From the NCBI RefSeq assembly GCF_000003815.2, contig NC_049979.1:1598594-1662593 (forward strand): a stretch of DNA of 64,000 bases, written 5' to 3'. Numbering within the stretch: position 1 is the first letter of the stretch; each line of letters begins with the position of its first letter. This DNA comes from Branchiostoma floridae. Lineage: Eukaryota > Chordata > Leptocardii > Amphioxiformes > Branchiostomatidae. A program made the translations under genes and the position numbers. This document shows, piece after piece, positions 51,401 to 60,804 of the stretch. Below the pieces are notes generated by a model. That model had not been told where the DNA came from. It did no database searches and saw only the letters and a list, made by a program, of their open reading frames with translations.

Positions 51401-54400
51401 TGAACTGACACGTCTCCAGAAGGTCGGCCAGGAAGGTCACTCGGGTGATCATCTCCTCCTCTTGCTGAGGTCATAGGTCAAGGGTCAGGTCATGTTTCTG
51501 TGTTTTATCATCTTGGTTTTTACACTGTGAACCTATTCCTATTAGACATGTGTGTATGTGTGTCAATGGTGACAATTACATCCTGTCTTTTAGTACACTG
51601 ACTGCTATATTAGTATGATAAAGTATTTCCTGTATTGTGCATTGATTGATTTATCAATAGCTTGGTTGGTTTATAAATGACTGATTGATTGATGAAGATT
51701 AGACATCCAGGTAATTAGATATGCCAAAAAGCAGTTACTCAAGCAACTGGATATGATTTTGGAAACGGNNNNNNNNNNNNNNNNNNNNNNNNNNNNNNNN
51801 NNNNNNNNNNNNNNNNNNNNNNNNNNNNNNNNNNNNNNNNNNNNNNNNNNNNNNNNNNNNNNNNNNNNNNNNNNNNNNNNNNNNNNNNNNNNNNNNNNNN
51901 NNNNNNNNNNNNNNNNNNNNNNNNNNNNNNNNNNNNNNNNNNNNNNNNNNNNNNNNNNNNNNNNNNNNNNNNNNNNNNNNNNNNNNNNNNNNNNNNNNNN
52001 NNNNNNNNNNNNNNNNNNNNNNNNNNNNNNNNNNNNNNNNNNNNNNNNNNNNNNNNNNNNNNNNNNNNNNNNNNNNNNNNNNNNNNNNNNNNNNNNNNNN
52101 NNNNNNNNNNNNNNNNNNNNNNNNNNNNNNNNNNNNNNNNNNNNNNNNNNNNNNNNNNNNNNNNNNNNNNNNNNNNNNNNNNNNNNNNNNNNNNNNNNNN
52201 NNNNNNNNNNNNNNNNNNNNNNNNNNNNNNNNNNNNNNNNNNNNNNNNNNNNNNNNNNNNNNNNNNNNNNNNNNNNNNNNNNNNNNNNNNNNNNNNNNNN
52301 NNNNGAGGATAGTCTCCAAGCAGACTCTACGGTGCCTTAGAGATAGTATCAAAGCTGGCCAAGGAGTATAGCCGGCACCAGGTGCCCGTTTGACTCCCTT
52401 TGGTCGGCTATACTCCTTGGCCAGCTTTGATACAATCTCTAAGGCACCGTAGGGTTTGCTTGGAGACTAAGGTGAGGGGACGGTAATAGGACCTTTGTGA
52501 GACACTTTTTATACTTGGTATCTTTTGTGGATACCAGAAAAAGAAGCAGACCTACTGGGTTGGCGTCCCAAAGAAATAATAACATACAAGCTATCAGAAA
52601 GCAACTTGCTATTAAATCTTCAAAAGAAAGAAGAAAATTGCCAGTCACCCAGAGGGCCAGAGCAGGTGGCTAACATGTTTACCAGAGTGCTAAGCAGACC
52701 TTTCAGTTGAATTTTACATTCAGTTCTTCTCATGTTATACTTATGTTGACTTATGTTATTTGATTGTTTTGTAATTTTAAATGGACTACAGGAAGAAAAG
52801 ATTTTCATTTGTAAAGTCAAATTAGAGATCGCAATAAACAAACAAACAAACCTACTCTGTGTGATTGGCAGATTCCTATAGCTTTTTGGGTTGGCTTGCG
52901 CTGTTTTTTTTTTTTACCACTCTTTTGTTTTATGTGGCCAAACTTAATCCATAAAGCACCAGACAACTTGAATGCCCGGTTTGCCTTGTTGTACTTTATT
53001 TTCCCCTCAACAGGTATCTTTCTGTTCAAACAAACTAATGACAACTTGCAAAGTACACTGACTGTGACAAGGAAAGATGTCAATGAGTTTGTATAATTAG
53101 CCCATTCTCAATATATGACAATTAACGTACAGTTTGAGGACCGCCAGGTTGGTATATAAGGTAACGTAGTACAGTTTGTTTGTTTGTTTGTTTGTTTGTT
53201 TAAGGTAACCTACTGTTTGAGGACTGCCAGGTTGGTATATAAGGTAACGTACTACAGTTTGTTTGTTTGTTTAAGGTAACGTACAGTTTGAGGACAGCCA
53301 GGTTGGTATATAAGGTAACGTACTACAGTTCGTTTGTTTGTTTGTTTGTTTGTTTTAGGTAACGTACAGTTTGAGGACAGCCAGGTTGGTATATAAGGTA
53401 ACGTACTACAGTTCGTTTGTTTGTTTGTTTGTTTGTTTTAGGTAACGTACAGTTTGAGGACAGCCAGGTTGGTATATAAGGTAACGTACTACAGTTTGTT
53501 TGTTTGTTTGTTTGTTTGTTTAAGGTAACGTACAGTTTCAGCACAGCCAGGTTGGTATATAAGGTAACGTACTACAGTTCGTTTGTTTGTTTGTTTGTTT
53601 GTTTTAGGTAACGTACAGTTTGAGGACAGCCAGGTTGGTATATAAGGTAACGTACTACAGTTCGTTTGTTTGTTTGTTTGTTTGTTTTAGGTAACGTACA
53701 GTTTGAGGACAGCCAGGTTGGTATATAAGGTAACGTACTACAGTTTGTTTGTTTGTTTGTTTGTTTGTTTAAGGTAACGTACAGTTTCAGCACAGCCAGG
53801 TTGGCCTCCAGGTCGTAGGTGTTCTCCTTGCACTGCAGGTCCACATACCGCTCCAGGGTGGCCAGGTTCTCTGGGTTGTATCTGGGAGGGAAACAAGATG
53901 GTCAGGCAAGGATGCATACTAACATTATATCACAGCTAACATCTCTATACCTGTGTTATAACCATGTGGTACTGTAAATGCCAAAAGTTCACGGGGATTT
54001 AATTTGGCGGGAGCGGGGAAAGGACTTTTTGCGGTGGTTTTAAGTTCGCGCTAGCACCATGCACTGTAGTCTCTTAATGCTATGGAAAAATGTTTGCGGT
54101 GGTTTTAAGTTTGCGGTAAATTTACAACGCAAAAACCACAAACATAAAACCACCGCGAACATTTCTGCATTTACAGTAGTTATAAGCCCTTTCACAGAGA
54201 TCAGAACACATGTGAGGCGACAGGAATTCTAGGTAATATGTCAAAGGCAACGGACCCGAAAAAGAAAACAAAAACCGTCTTGACATCGTTATGCAAATTG
54301 AAACAATAGTCAAGACAATAAGTCAATGACTGTTTTCATTTCACTGCCTTTTAATGCCTTTGACATACTAGTATTACCTAGAATTATTGTCACGGCCAGC

Positions 54401-55158
54401 TGGTCACCGCACATGCGTTCTGATCTCTGTGAAAGGGCTTTTACCAGCTGTACAGATACTGATAGTGATACTAGGGATATGAGAAACAAACAGCATATTT
54501 TTTAGATATTTCATAATAATTTCACATCTTGATGGGTGGTGGTAACAGTGGTGTTCAAGTACGGCCTACCGTCCTTGCCCAACAGCTCTGAGCTTTTGTG
54601 GCGACAGTGATAGCGGTCATGATTTGTAATCCGCCGCCCCGGGTCCGATCCCGGGTGTCGGCATGTTTGTTTCTTTCTGTTCTTACTCGCCCCTCTCAAT
54701 TTCTACAGGTGGTATCATAAGTGTGCATCCCTTTCCAGAAAATCTGCCCCCCTCCCCCATACACACACACACATAATTTAACACTTCCGAACGACATGAA
54801 ACGTTCAACGCCGTCTTTCCACACTTATGATCCTTGATGTTACGAGTGGCCCTCACAACGAAATAAATCTCCACTGAATTACTTCCTACAACCAAAAATT
54901 ATCAACAGATTATGGCAAGCATGAAGCAGTACCACAGTACAGCATGAAAACCCACTTGACATATGGGCGAGAACCCTTCTTCTTCTACCCTCCCTTTTTA
55001 GGCAGCCCAACAGACACCTTGAAACCTCAATACGTTCCTCAGTACATCTAGTCATCACCAAACTATGTTTTGCGTTACTGAGGGTGAAAATATAGCAGCA
55101 TTTACCTGTCAATTCCGTGCAGTAGCTCTGCGACTGATGCTCTCATAGCCTCCGCCAT
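48382..55158 (-). CDS. EIF3K: EIF3K, eukaryotic translation initiation factor 3 subunit k (one exon missing)
   Basis: eIF3k is a small PCI/winged-helix subunit of the eIF3 complex, which binds the 40S ribosome during initiation; k pairs with subunit l at the complex edge (family knowledge). Seven coding exons were placed: 55106-55158, ~53779-53881, 51390-51464, 50630-50696, 50053-50130, 49195-49320 and 48382-48419. They match vertebrate eIF3k in order: [82 protein letters not shown] and a short alanine-rich tail. The ~40-residue segment after LKLY (QFNP... of vertebrates) is not found and probably lies in the gap at 51769-52304. It shares a 249-bp head-to-head promoter with the next gene. Confidence 0.95.
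48781..49134 (-). mobile_element. MITE family 3 copy, inverted relative to 11814-12158
   Basis: Ends CAGGCTTTTAGCCAGG and TAGCTAAAAGCCTG. Lies in the last EIF3K intron, 60 bp from the preceding exon. Confidence 0.8.
49195..49320 (-). CDS. EIF3K: EIF3K exon (WMNKYGW ... EKIDFE)
   Basis: Begins [13 protein letters not shown], contains [18 protein letters not shown]. Donor GTAAGT; ends in phase 1. Confidence 0.95.
49344..49597. mobile_element. MITE family 2 copy
   Basis: Ends CAGCAAGTTTTC and TTGTCCAACCCTG; 24 bp upstream of the EIF3K exon acceptor. Confidence 0.65.
50053..50130 (-). CDS. EIF3K: EIF3K exon ([13 protein letters not shown])
   Basis: Codes [20 protein letters not shown] then LLGDID. 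Donor GTAAGG; ends in phase 1. Confidence 0.95.
50286..50510 (+). mobile_element. tRNA-derived SINE
   Basis: A-box-like TGGTGCAATGGCTAGAG (50301-50317) and B-box-like GAGTTCTAAACTC (50344-50356), then an unrelated body ending in a T-rich stretch. Confidence 0.6.
50630..50696 (-). CDS. EIF3K: EIF3K exon ([11 protein letters not shown])
   Basis: Codes [20 protein letters not shown] then RK. Donor GTAAGG; ends in phase 1. Confidence 0.95.
51390..51464 (-). CDS. EIF3K: EIF3K exon ([11 protein letters not shown])
   Basis: Codes [20 protein letters not shown] then FKNFW. Acceptor CCTCAG, donor GTAGGC; phase 0. Confidence 0.94.
51769..52304. other. Assembly gap (N), probably hiding an EIF3K exon
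   Basis: Both flanks are foldback elements (51697-51768 and 52310-52469). The missing EIF3K exon is expected between 51465 and ~53778. Confidence 0.9.
52310..52469. mobile_element. Foldback element beside gap
   Basis: Arms TAGTCTCCAAGCAGACTC / GTTTGCTTGGAGACTA with inner GGCCAAGGAGTATAGCCG repeated inverted; the loop is ~35 bp. Confidence 0.8.
52470..53125. other. EIF3K intron 2, part
   Basis: No exon matching the missing EIF3K segment is seen on either strand. Confidence 0.5.
53125..53800 (-). repeat. Junction minisatellite: EIF3K exon 2 end plus donor, ~9 extra copies
   Basis: Units of ~60-75 bp contain the exon tail on the complement (CTGGCTGTCCTCAAACTGTA and variants), the donor region GTACGTTACC, then a (CAAA)n run. 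Confidence 0.92.
53779..53881 (-). CDS. EIF3K: EIF3K coding exon 2
   Basis: Codes [20 protein letters not shown] then [14 protein letters not shown]. The donor is ambiguous: GTACGT (exon end 53783) is the stronger match, GTTACC (exon end 53779) would keep the Tyr codon whole. Confidence 0.88.
53970..54178. mobile_element. MITE family 11 copy
   Basis: Ends TACTGTAAATGC and GCATTTACAGTA; relative of 23793-24003. EIF3K intron 1. Confidence 0.8.
54184..54440. mobile_element. Foldback MITE (arms AAGCCCTTTCACAGAGATCA)
   Basis: The arm at the left is reverse-complementary to TGATCTCTGTGAAAGGGCTT at the right; the inner CCTAGAATT and TGACA blocks are also inverted. Lies 5 bp after the previous MITE. 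Confidence 0.8.
54545..54680 (+). mobile_element. tRNA-like SINE fragment
   Basis: GGGTCCGATCCCGGG resembles a T arm / B box, with a weak acceptor-like pairing of GGCGACA and TGTCGGC. The D-arm region is missing, so it is not a tRNA gene. Confidence 0.4.
55106..55158 (-). CDS. EIF3K: EIF3K coding exon 1
   Basis: Start in AAAATGGCGGAGG; codes [17 protein letters not shown] (vertebrates: MAMFEQMRANVGKLLKGID). Donor GTAAAT; ends in phase 2. Confidence 0.93.
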
Positions 55159-55407
55159 TTTGACCACATGTATGTCTCTGTGGTGCAGCAGCGCCCCCTA
55201 CGCCATGAAATCACACTGCAACGCTACACTCACAGTGCAGTGGGGACGACTAGCGACATTATTGTAAATTGCAGCGTTGCCCCTGGCAACAACATGGCGT
55301 GCGGGTGGAATCCATAACAAACCCGCCGTCCCTTTGTACCGGTGCATGTTCCTGGATGATTTGCGGTTGCTGCTCTCTTCTGCGTTTGCCGAGTTGTCGG
55401 ATTCACC
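55159..55407. promoter_or_regulatory. Bidirectional promoter, EIF3K / unknown gene
   Basis: 249 bp between divergent start codons. AAAATGGCGGAGG (YY1-like) overlaps the EIF3K start, and an ATGGCG also sits near 55293 on the plus strand, opening a 7-codon upstream ORF if transcribed. No TATA box. Confidence 0.55.
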
Positions 55408-55454
55408 ATGCCAGTGAACATTCAGCAGAAGAAGAGGGTTGAAGACCGATACAA
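55408..55454 (+). CDS. Unknown gene, coding exon 1
   Basis: Codes MPVNIQQKKRVEDRY. Context ACCATGC; donor GTGAGT; ends in phase 2. Confidence 0.75.
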
Positions 55455-58400
55455 GTGAGTTGTTTATGTGAAAGGGACTGAAACTGTTGCACCAACTTAA
55501 AAAACTCCACTTGTGAAATTTCATCTGCCACTTGACTAACCCTTCCAGCATACGTGTTTGTTGCAAAACCCTTACTACCTGCTCGAACTATGAAGTTTAG
55601 AAATTCCATACATCTGTTACCACTCGTGGGTTTAACGCCTAAATTTGTCCAATTTTCATTTAAGTACGAAGAAAAAATTGGTGAAAAGTTGAACCTGTTA
55701 CTCAAAACATTGACAGGTGGTTTTTTGGTGACGTTTGGTGAATAAGAACGGTCGCGGTTTGTCACCTAAAATTACTCGATCAGAAAACTGCAACATGCCA
55801 GAGAAAACGCTTCATCTCCAATCTACGATCTTCGGTGCAATGAATATTTCATCGGCGTTGTCGGAGTCACGTTATATTCTTTACAAACTTGTCAAGATTG
55901 TTTTGGCAGTGGGAATAAAATGGCGGCTTTATCGAGTTTGGGTTCGGATTAGACAAACAAAAGTCGCTCAAAGGGAGGCTAATTCTGGCCAGACGACGTG
56001 TATTATTTGCTGGTTCTGCTAGGTTAACCTCGTTTGTTGTACCCTCCTTGAAGAAAAATCACACCCTTCTTAAGATCTCTCCGCGCCCTCCGGGGTTTTC
56101 ATTGTCACGTCAAGTGGAACGATCCACCTGTTGCACGAACTTGTGTGACAGGTAAAGGTAAAAACGTTTGAGTATGTTTCCTTTCGCTTCATCATGATTC
56201 GCAGTATGCAGCGCCAATGTTTACCTAGCAAACCTTAACAAATCACCATCCCGTGTATTCTGCCAGGCCTGGCCTCAATCCGTCCATTCCCTGCCACCCA
56301 CCATAGCGGCATTGAAAGCAGATCTGATAGCTACAGAAAGGAGAAGACCGATCAGCGGGCTTAGGAACATCCGTGTTTTCTATGCGCGAGGATCATACTT
56401 GGGGGTTTAGAAAAGCCAATGGTCCGTGAAAGATGCAACATGACTTATACCAAGGAGCTTTAAAAGCCATTTTAAAGCTCCTTAACTTGTTTATACATGT
56501 TAAGGCTGGACAAATGAAGTCATTTGTTTAACAGACAGCTGGGGTAAAATCTACAAGTAGGTCTTGCTTTTACCAGTAGAGAAATTTTCAATCTTTTTGT
56601 TTCATGTAACGTTATATTTGACAAGTCATGCAGTGTCATTCACAGTTAAAGATATTGGACCTGAAAACAGGAACTTGAGCAATTAAATAATTAATCAACT
56701 TGCACCATCTAAGTTTTTTTAAATTGACAACAAGAAGGAAATGCAGTCTAGAGCATAACCTTGTTTGCAGAAATTAGACAAAGGTATTTAAGTTTTTTGA
56801 TGATGTTCTATTTAATATTTATCACCTCTTTTTATTCACCTGTCACGGGCTCTATTGAAAGCAGCCCAATTCAGCTCAATGGACTATCCATATATATGCA
56901 ATATTGGTATTAAAATATGCAATATTGGTATTAAGATATTCAATATTGGTATTAAAATATGCAATATTGGTATTGAAATATGCAATATTGGCATTAAAAT
57001 ATGCAATATTGGTATTAAAATAAATGAAAATAAGTAATTAAGTACAACATGCAATGCGCTTCTTGCGGCCCACCTAATAGTAAATTAATGAATCAGTCAA
57101 TTAATCCGAGATTCAATCAAATCGATTAATCTTGGTTAGTGAGAGATTATGTAAACATAGGCAACAGGTAACAACACAATTCTCGGCACCTTGGTAAATG
57201 ATAATCATCTTCGGGAGGGACGTAAAACGGGGGTCCCGTGCTCGAGGAGGTGCCTCGACCACGTAAATCAGCCTCATTACCCAACACATTGGGTACCTAC
57301 TGGCTTGCAAAATACACCAGATGTAATGATAAATAATAATAATACACGTAATTCTGTTGTCTGTTTTTGCCAGTCCCAACACATACAGGATCTTCAATGA
57401 CACCATCCCAGATGCCAGCCTACCCCCCCTGGCCAAGCCACCCCCTCCGGCCAAGCCGACAGGCAGGGAGACGCCCCCCCTGCCCATCAAGAAAGACGGG
57501 GAGACCCGGGGGAACATGCCCCACCCCCTGGACGTGGGATTCCTTAGGAAGGACCCTCGACTCATCAACGAACCGATCTGCCACGTCAGCACGTGGGACA
57601 CGGCACACATACAGCACCAGTGGTGGCCGGATAAGGTAGGCTAATTTTTTTGTTTGTTTTTTTGTTATTAGGTTTGCTGACTACTCTCTCTTGGCAGCCA
57701 GGGGCTGAATTGTGAGGAGCTTACAATAGGCGGAGCTAAATCGCAAGTGTCTGGAGCGAGCTGCCATTTGGTGCAACTCAGGTGACCTCAATACGACAGT
57801 TATTGCCCCAGATGCGGCCAGGGACTGTAGGTTTTTGAACCACTCACACCGCACCATCACACGTGTGGCGGGTTCTTTATCGTGCTCGAGGTGTGGCTCT
57901 CCCCAAACACGGGACCTCCATTTAACGTCCTATCCGAGAGACGGCCCTAGCCGAACCTAGTCCTAACTAGTACTCATTAACAAAGTCATTAGAAACAATT
58001 TGTCATGTTGAGCATATAGATTTGTCAGTCTGTCAATCAAGGACATCATATTGAAATCATTGAATCATTGACAAACCCATCAACTAGCATTTACCCATTT
58101 GTATCATCACTTATTGGGACATAACACATATCCAACAAATGACAAGACATCACTCAAATAGGTAAGAAGAACAAATCATCACTGACAGTGACATCAATGT
58201 CTCAATTTGCCTGACAGGTACCAGATGACACCAGGAAACAGCCGAACTTCGACCCCTCCACGACCCAGAGGGCGGACTACCTGCTGAAGGACGGGACCCC
58301 GCCTGGACAGACCAGACACGCCAGCAACCCTAACATTTCCCCAGCACATGGCATAGGTAAGAACCAGCAACCCCAACACTGTACCTGCACATGGCATAGG

Positions 58401-60274
58401 TAAGCATCACACACCAGCAACCCTAACACTGTACCTGCACATGGGATAGGTAAGGGTGGCACCATATATTCCTATTGTGTTCTGACAACGTTATGTTCAG
58501 TGGCACCCCAACGTTTAACGACACCCTAACATAAGGGTGACAAACACGGGTATTATGTTATAGGTAAGAGCCAGCCTAGCCTGGTATCCAGCCATAATAT
58601 AGTTCCTGAGTCTCTTCTCTCCTCTCCACAATTACGTAATTGTGGAGAGGAGAGAAGAGACTCGGGAACTATAGTATGGCTGGATACCAGGCTAGAGCCA
58701 TCCAACATGGGTTAACACTATAGTATCTGCCACCTGTTTTTTGTGGCAATATTTTGTATATCGACTGCTTGACAATTTAAAGTTTATATTCAACAGTTAT
58801 GACAATCATTAACAATAACATTGAAAAAAAATATATGTGCTGAGCTGTTCCTTTTGCTTCCAGCTCCCGTGACGTTTCTGCGCCCGCGGAGCGCGGAGGG
58901 GCCGCGGGTCCTGCTGGAACAGATCTCGTACCAACACCAGTACAACAGCAGGCTGGACCCCAACCAACCAATCAGGGCCAAGGTGAATACACTCTGTCAG
59001 ACAGTCATGACTTCAAGTACCAGAGTTACCAACCTAGGATTGATGTGTTCAAAAATTTGTATTTTTCCAGAACTATCGTAGAGTGGAATTTGTTATCACC
59101 AAGTAGAGTAGGGGCCTCTTCTCTGGGTAGTTTTAAAGAACACTAACGTCTTGCAGATAGATGAGCAAAAGGTAGCTGTGACGTTCAGTGTAATATAACC
59201 AGCTGCTGCTGTGTCATGTGCCCCAGTTAAGAATCTTCATTGTAGTCTTTTAATATCGTATCTAAGAGCAAAGTTTTTAGCCTGGAAAGAACTTCAAATT
59301 CATATGTTGTTCCTTCTCTGTCCCTACAGCGCCATGGCAGTTTTGTGTGGAGCAACTTGAAACCGTCCGTCCCGTCCGAGGTCACGTCAGAGGCCAGCTC
59401 GTCCCACGCCTCATCGCAGGAGGGTTCGCGCCGGTCGTCCGCCGCCCTGGAGGGGCCCAGAGAAGCCCTGGTGCCCGCGGAGGAGCCTGAGGGGAGACTA
59501 GAGGACACCTGGCACCCGCAGACGCCTGGTGACCAGACTACAGAATCTCCTGCACCACAGGAGCCTAACGCATCCGTCCTTCCTGCACCCAAACCGAAAG
59601 CTCTGACACCGAAAGCCTCCAAACCGACGTCCATCATCCACTCCCCAGAGGCGAAACCTCAGGCAGGGAACGGGCGCTCCCCGGCGGGATCCAAGCCAGG
59701 TTCCGCCGGCGGGTTCTCCACGGGCTCGAAGCCTCTGTCGGCAGGCTCGCAGCATCCGTCCAGAGCGCCGTCAGCAAAGTCGCTCCAGTCCGCCCTAGCG
59801 GCCGGGATGCCGCAGCTGACCAGGGCTCCATCGGGGTCACAGGTCGTGTCGGGGTCACAGGTCGTGTCCGCCCCTACATCCAGGCGGTCGAGCGCCGGGT
59901 CCCTGAGGCCGCCGTCCGACCAGCTGGGCACGCCGGTCAGACTTCCGCCGGGCAAATCCATCCAGGACCTGCAGGGGCCGCTCAAGCTGCAGGTGCCGTC
60001 GGGAACCACAGGTGAGCCGCAGGTGCCCGCACCTGTGACGTGTGCGTCACCTGGTGGAGCCACGTCGCACGGAGGCAGCCCCACTTCCAAGAGGAACATG
60101 ACGCCCGTTGCCACGGAGGTGTTTGCGCCGGCGGATTTGTACCGTCCGATGAACTCCCGTCCCGAGAGCATGAAGTCGTCGCGGAGCAGTGGTCGGGGTT
60201 CGCGGAGAGCACGTGCTTCTCCTGGGTCCGTCCACGCGCAACCGATGTCCGACACACTGCCACCTGTCGGCTGA
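55408..60274 (+). CDS. Unrecognised ~503-aa Ser/Pro-rich protein, 5 exons
   Basis: I do not recognise the family. Exons 55408-55454, 57374-57635, 58218-58356, 58864-58982 and 59330-60274 sum to 1512 nt with closed phases. The N-terminal ~185 residues look conserved in style: NPNTYRIFND, a Pro-rich linker (PPLAKPPPPAKP), MPHPLDVGFLRKDPRLINEP, CHVSTWDTAHIQHQWWPDK, then NFDPSTTQRADYLLKDGT and LLEQISYQHQYNSRLDPNQP. The C-terminal ~315 residues are Ser/Pro/Gly/Ala-rich and probably disordered, with short repeats such as SGSQVVSGSQVVS and a basic RSSGRGSRRARAS stretch. There is no signal peptide or membrane segment. The start codon is supported by the head-to-head layout with EIF3K and a short first exon. 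A cytoskeletal or ciliary role would be a guess. Confidence 0.8.
55455..57373. other. Unknown gene, intron 1
   Basis: Apart from the 21-bp repeat at 56885-57035, nothing is recognised. Confidence 0.4.
56885..57035 (+). repeat. 21-bp tandem repeat, ~7 copies
   Basis: Unit TATGCAATATTGGTATTAAA plus one base, with minor variants. Confidence 0.9.
57374..57635 (+). CDS. Unknown gene, coding exon 2
   Basis: Begins PNTYRIFNDTIPDASLPPL and ends IQHQWWPDK. Acceptor TTGCCAG, donor GTAGGC; phase 0. Confidence 0.85.
57840..57975 (-). mobile_element. SINE-like dispersed repeat fragment
   Basis: Reverse relative of 21085-21330 and 38390-38660 (GGTGTGGCTCTCC, ACCTCCATTTAACGTCCTA). Confidence 0.5.
58218..58356 (+). 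CDS. Unknown gene, coding exon 3
   Basis: Codes VPDDTRKQPNFDPSTTQRAD through HASNPNISPAHGI. Donor GTAAGA; ends in phase 1. The exon end is copied twice downstream. Confidence 0.85.
58318..58455 (+). repeat. Junction repeat: unknown-gene exon 3 end plus donor, 3 copies
   Basis: Copies of CCAGCAACCCTAACA, GCACATGGCATAG and GTAAG at 58321, ~58364 and ~58412. Confidence 0.88.
58577..58694. mobile_element. 118-bp near-perfect palindrome
   Basis: TAGCCTGGTATCCAGCCAT at the left is inverted at the right; the centre is CCACAATTACGTAATTGTGG with no loop. Only a few mismatches between arms. Confidence 0.85.
58864..58982 (+). CDS. Unknown gene, coding exon 4
   Basis: Codes PVTFLRPRSAEGPRVLLEQI then SYQHQYNSRLDPNQPIRAK. 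Acceptor CTTCCAG, donor GTGAAT. Confidence 0.85.
59011..59145 (+). mobile_element. LINE C-terminal fragment
   Basis: Codes DFKYQSYQPRIDVFKNLYFS then RTIVEWNLLSP and a stop, aligning with [20 protein letters not shown] of the LINE at 7660. Confidence 0.8.
59330..60274 (+). CDS. Unknown gene, coding exon 5 (terminal)
   Basis: 945 nt, begins RHGSFVWSNLKPSVPSEV and ends SDTLPPVG with stop TGA 60272-60274. Markedly GC-rich, Ser/Pro/Gly/Ala-rich. Acceptor CCCTACAG. Confidence 0.85.
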   Translation, partial: RHGSFVWSNLKPSVPSEVTSEASSSHASSQEGSRRSSAALEGPREALVPAEEPEGRLEDTWHPQTPGDQTTESPAPQEPNASVLPAPKPKALTPKASKPTSIIHSPEAKPQAGNGRSPAGSKPGSAGGFSTGSKPLSAGSQHPSRAPSAKSLQSALAAGMPQLTRAPSGSQVVSGSQVVSAPTSRRSSAGSLRPPSDQLGTPVRLPPGKSIQDLQGPLKLQVPSGTTGEPQVPAPVTCASPGGATSHGGSPTSKRNMTPVATEVFAPADLYRPMNSRPESMKSSRSSGRGSRRARASPGSVHAQPMSDTLPPVG

Positions 60275-60804
60275 ACGATGAACTGCAGAGGGTTTTGGAA
60301 AGTAATCTTTGAATGGGAGAATGGGACTGAAATATGTACATGTCATCTAACATGAGGCTGGTCACTTTTATTTGGAAAGGCACAAAAGTCTAAACTGCTC
60401 CATTTTGGGAGGCCTACATTTTTTACCTGTATCTGGATATAACAAAAAAGGGTTTCACTAATGGAAGTGTTTTCATTGGTATCATCAAGATGACATTAAT
60501 TTTTGGCATAACATTTCTTTGATGAATGATTTTGACAGATATTTGGCTTGGAAAAGTGGTTCCAAATTTTTTGTGTCTTTCCAAGTCTCGTGTGAGCAGT
60601 TTTATGTTTTACATCCATTGAATTGCCAAATCATTTAAACGAGACACTTTTTTTTACTCTACACCTTAAAAATGCTGTTGTGTCTGTGTTCAATGTCCAC
60701 AATGTTACAAAAGTGTTGTGTTCAGTCTGGTGTGATGTTTGTGCCTGTAAATGTGACGCAATTTTTAAAGACTGCATCTTGCTGCTATTTGATATGATAT
60801 GATA
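60275..60804. other. 3' UTR and intergenic
   Basis: No AATAAA on the plus strand close to the stop; the 3' end of the unknown gene is not resolved. Confidence 0.4.

Noticed and set aside
54592-54665. Possible tRNA gene
   Set aside because: Only the T-arm half is convincing; the D arm is missing and the pairing span is about 63 nt, so a tRNA-derived SINE piece fits better.
59659-60255. 198-codon minus-strand frame
   Set aside because: Antisense of the GC-rich terminal exon; high GC keeps the opposite strand open.
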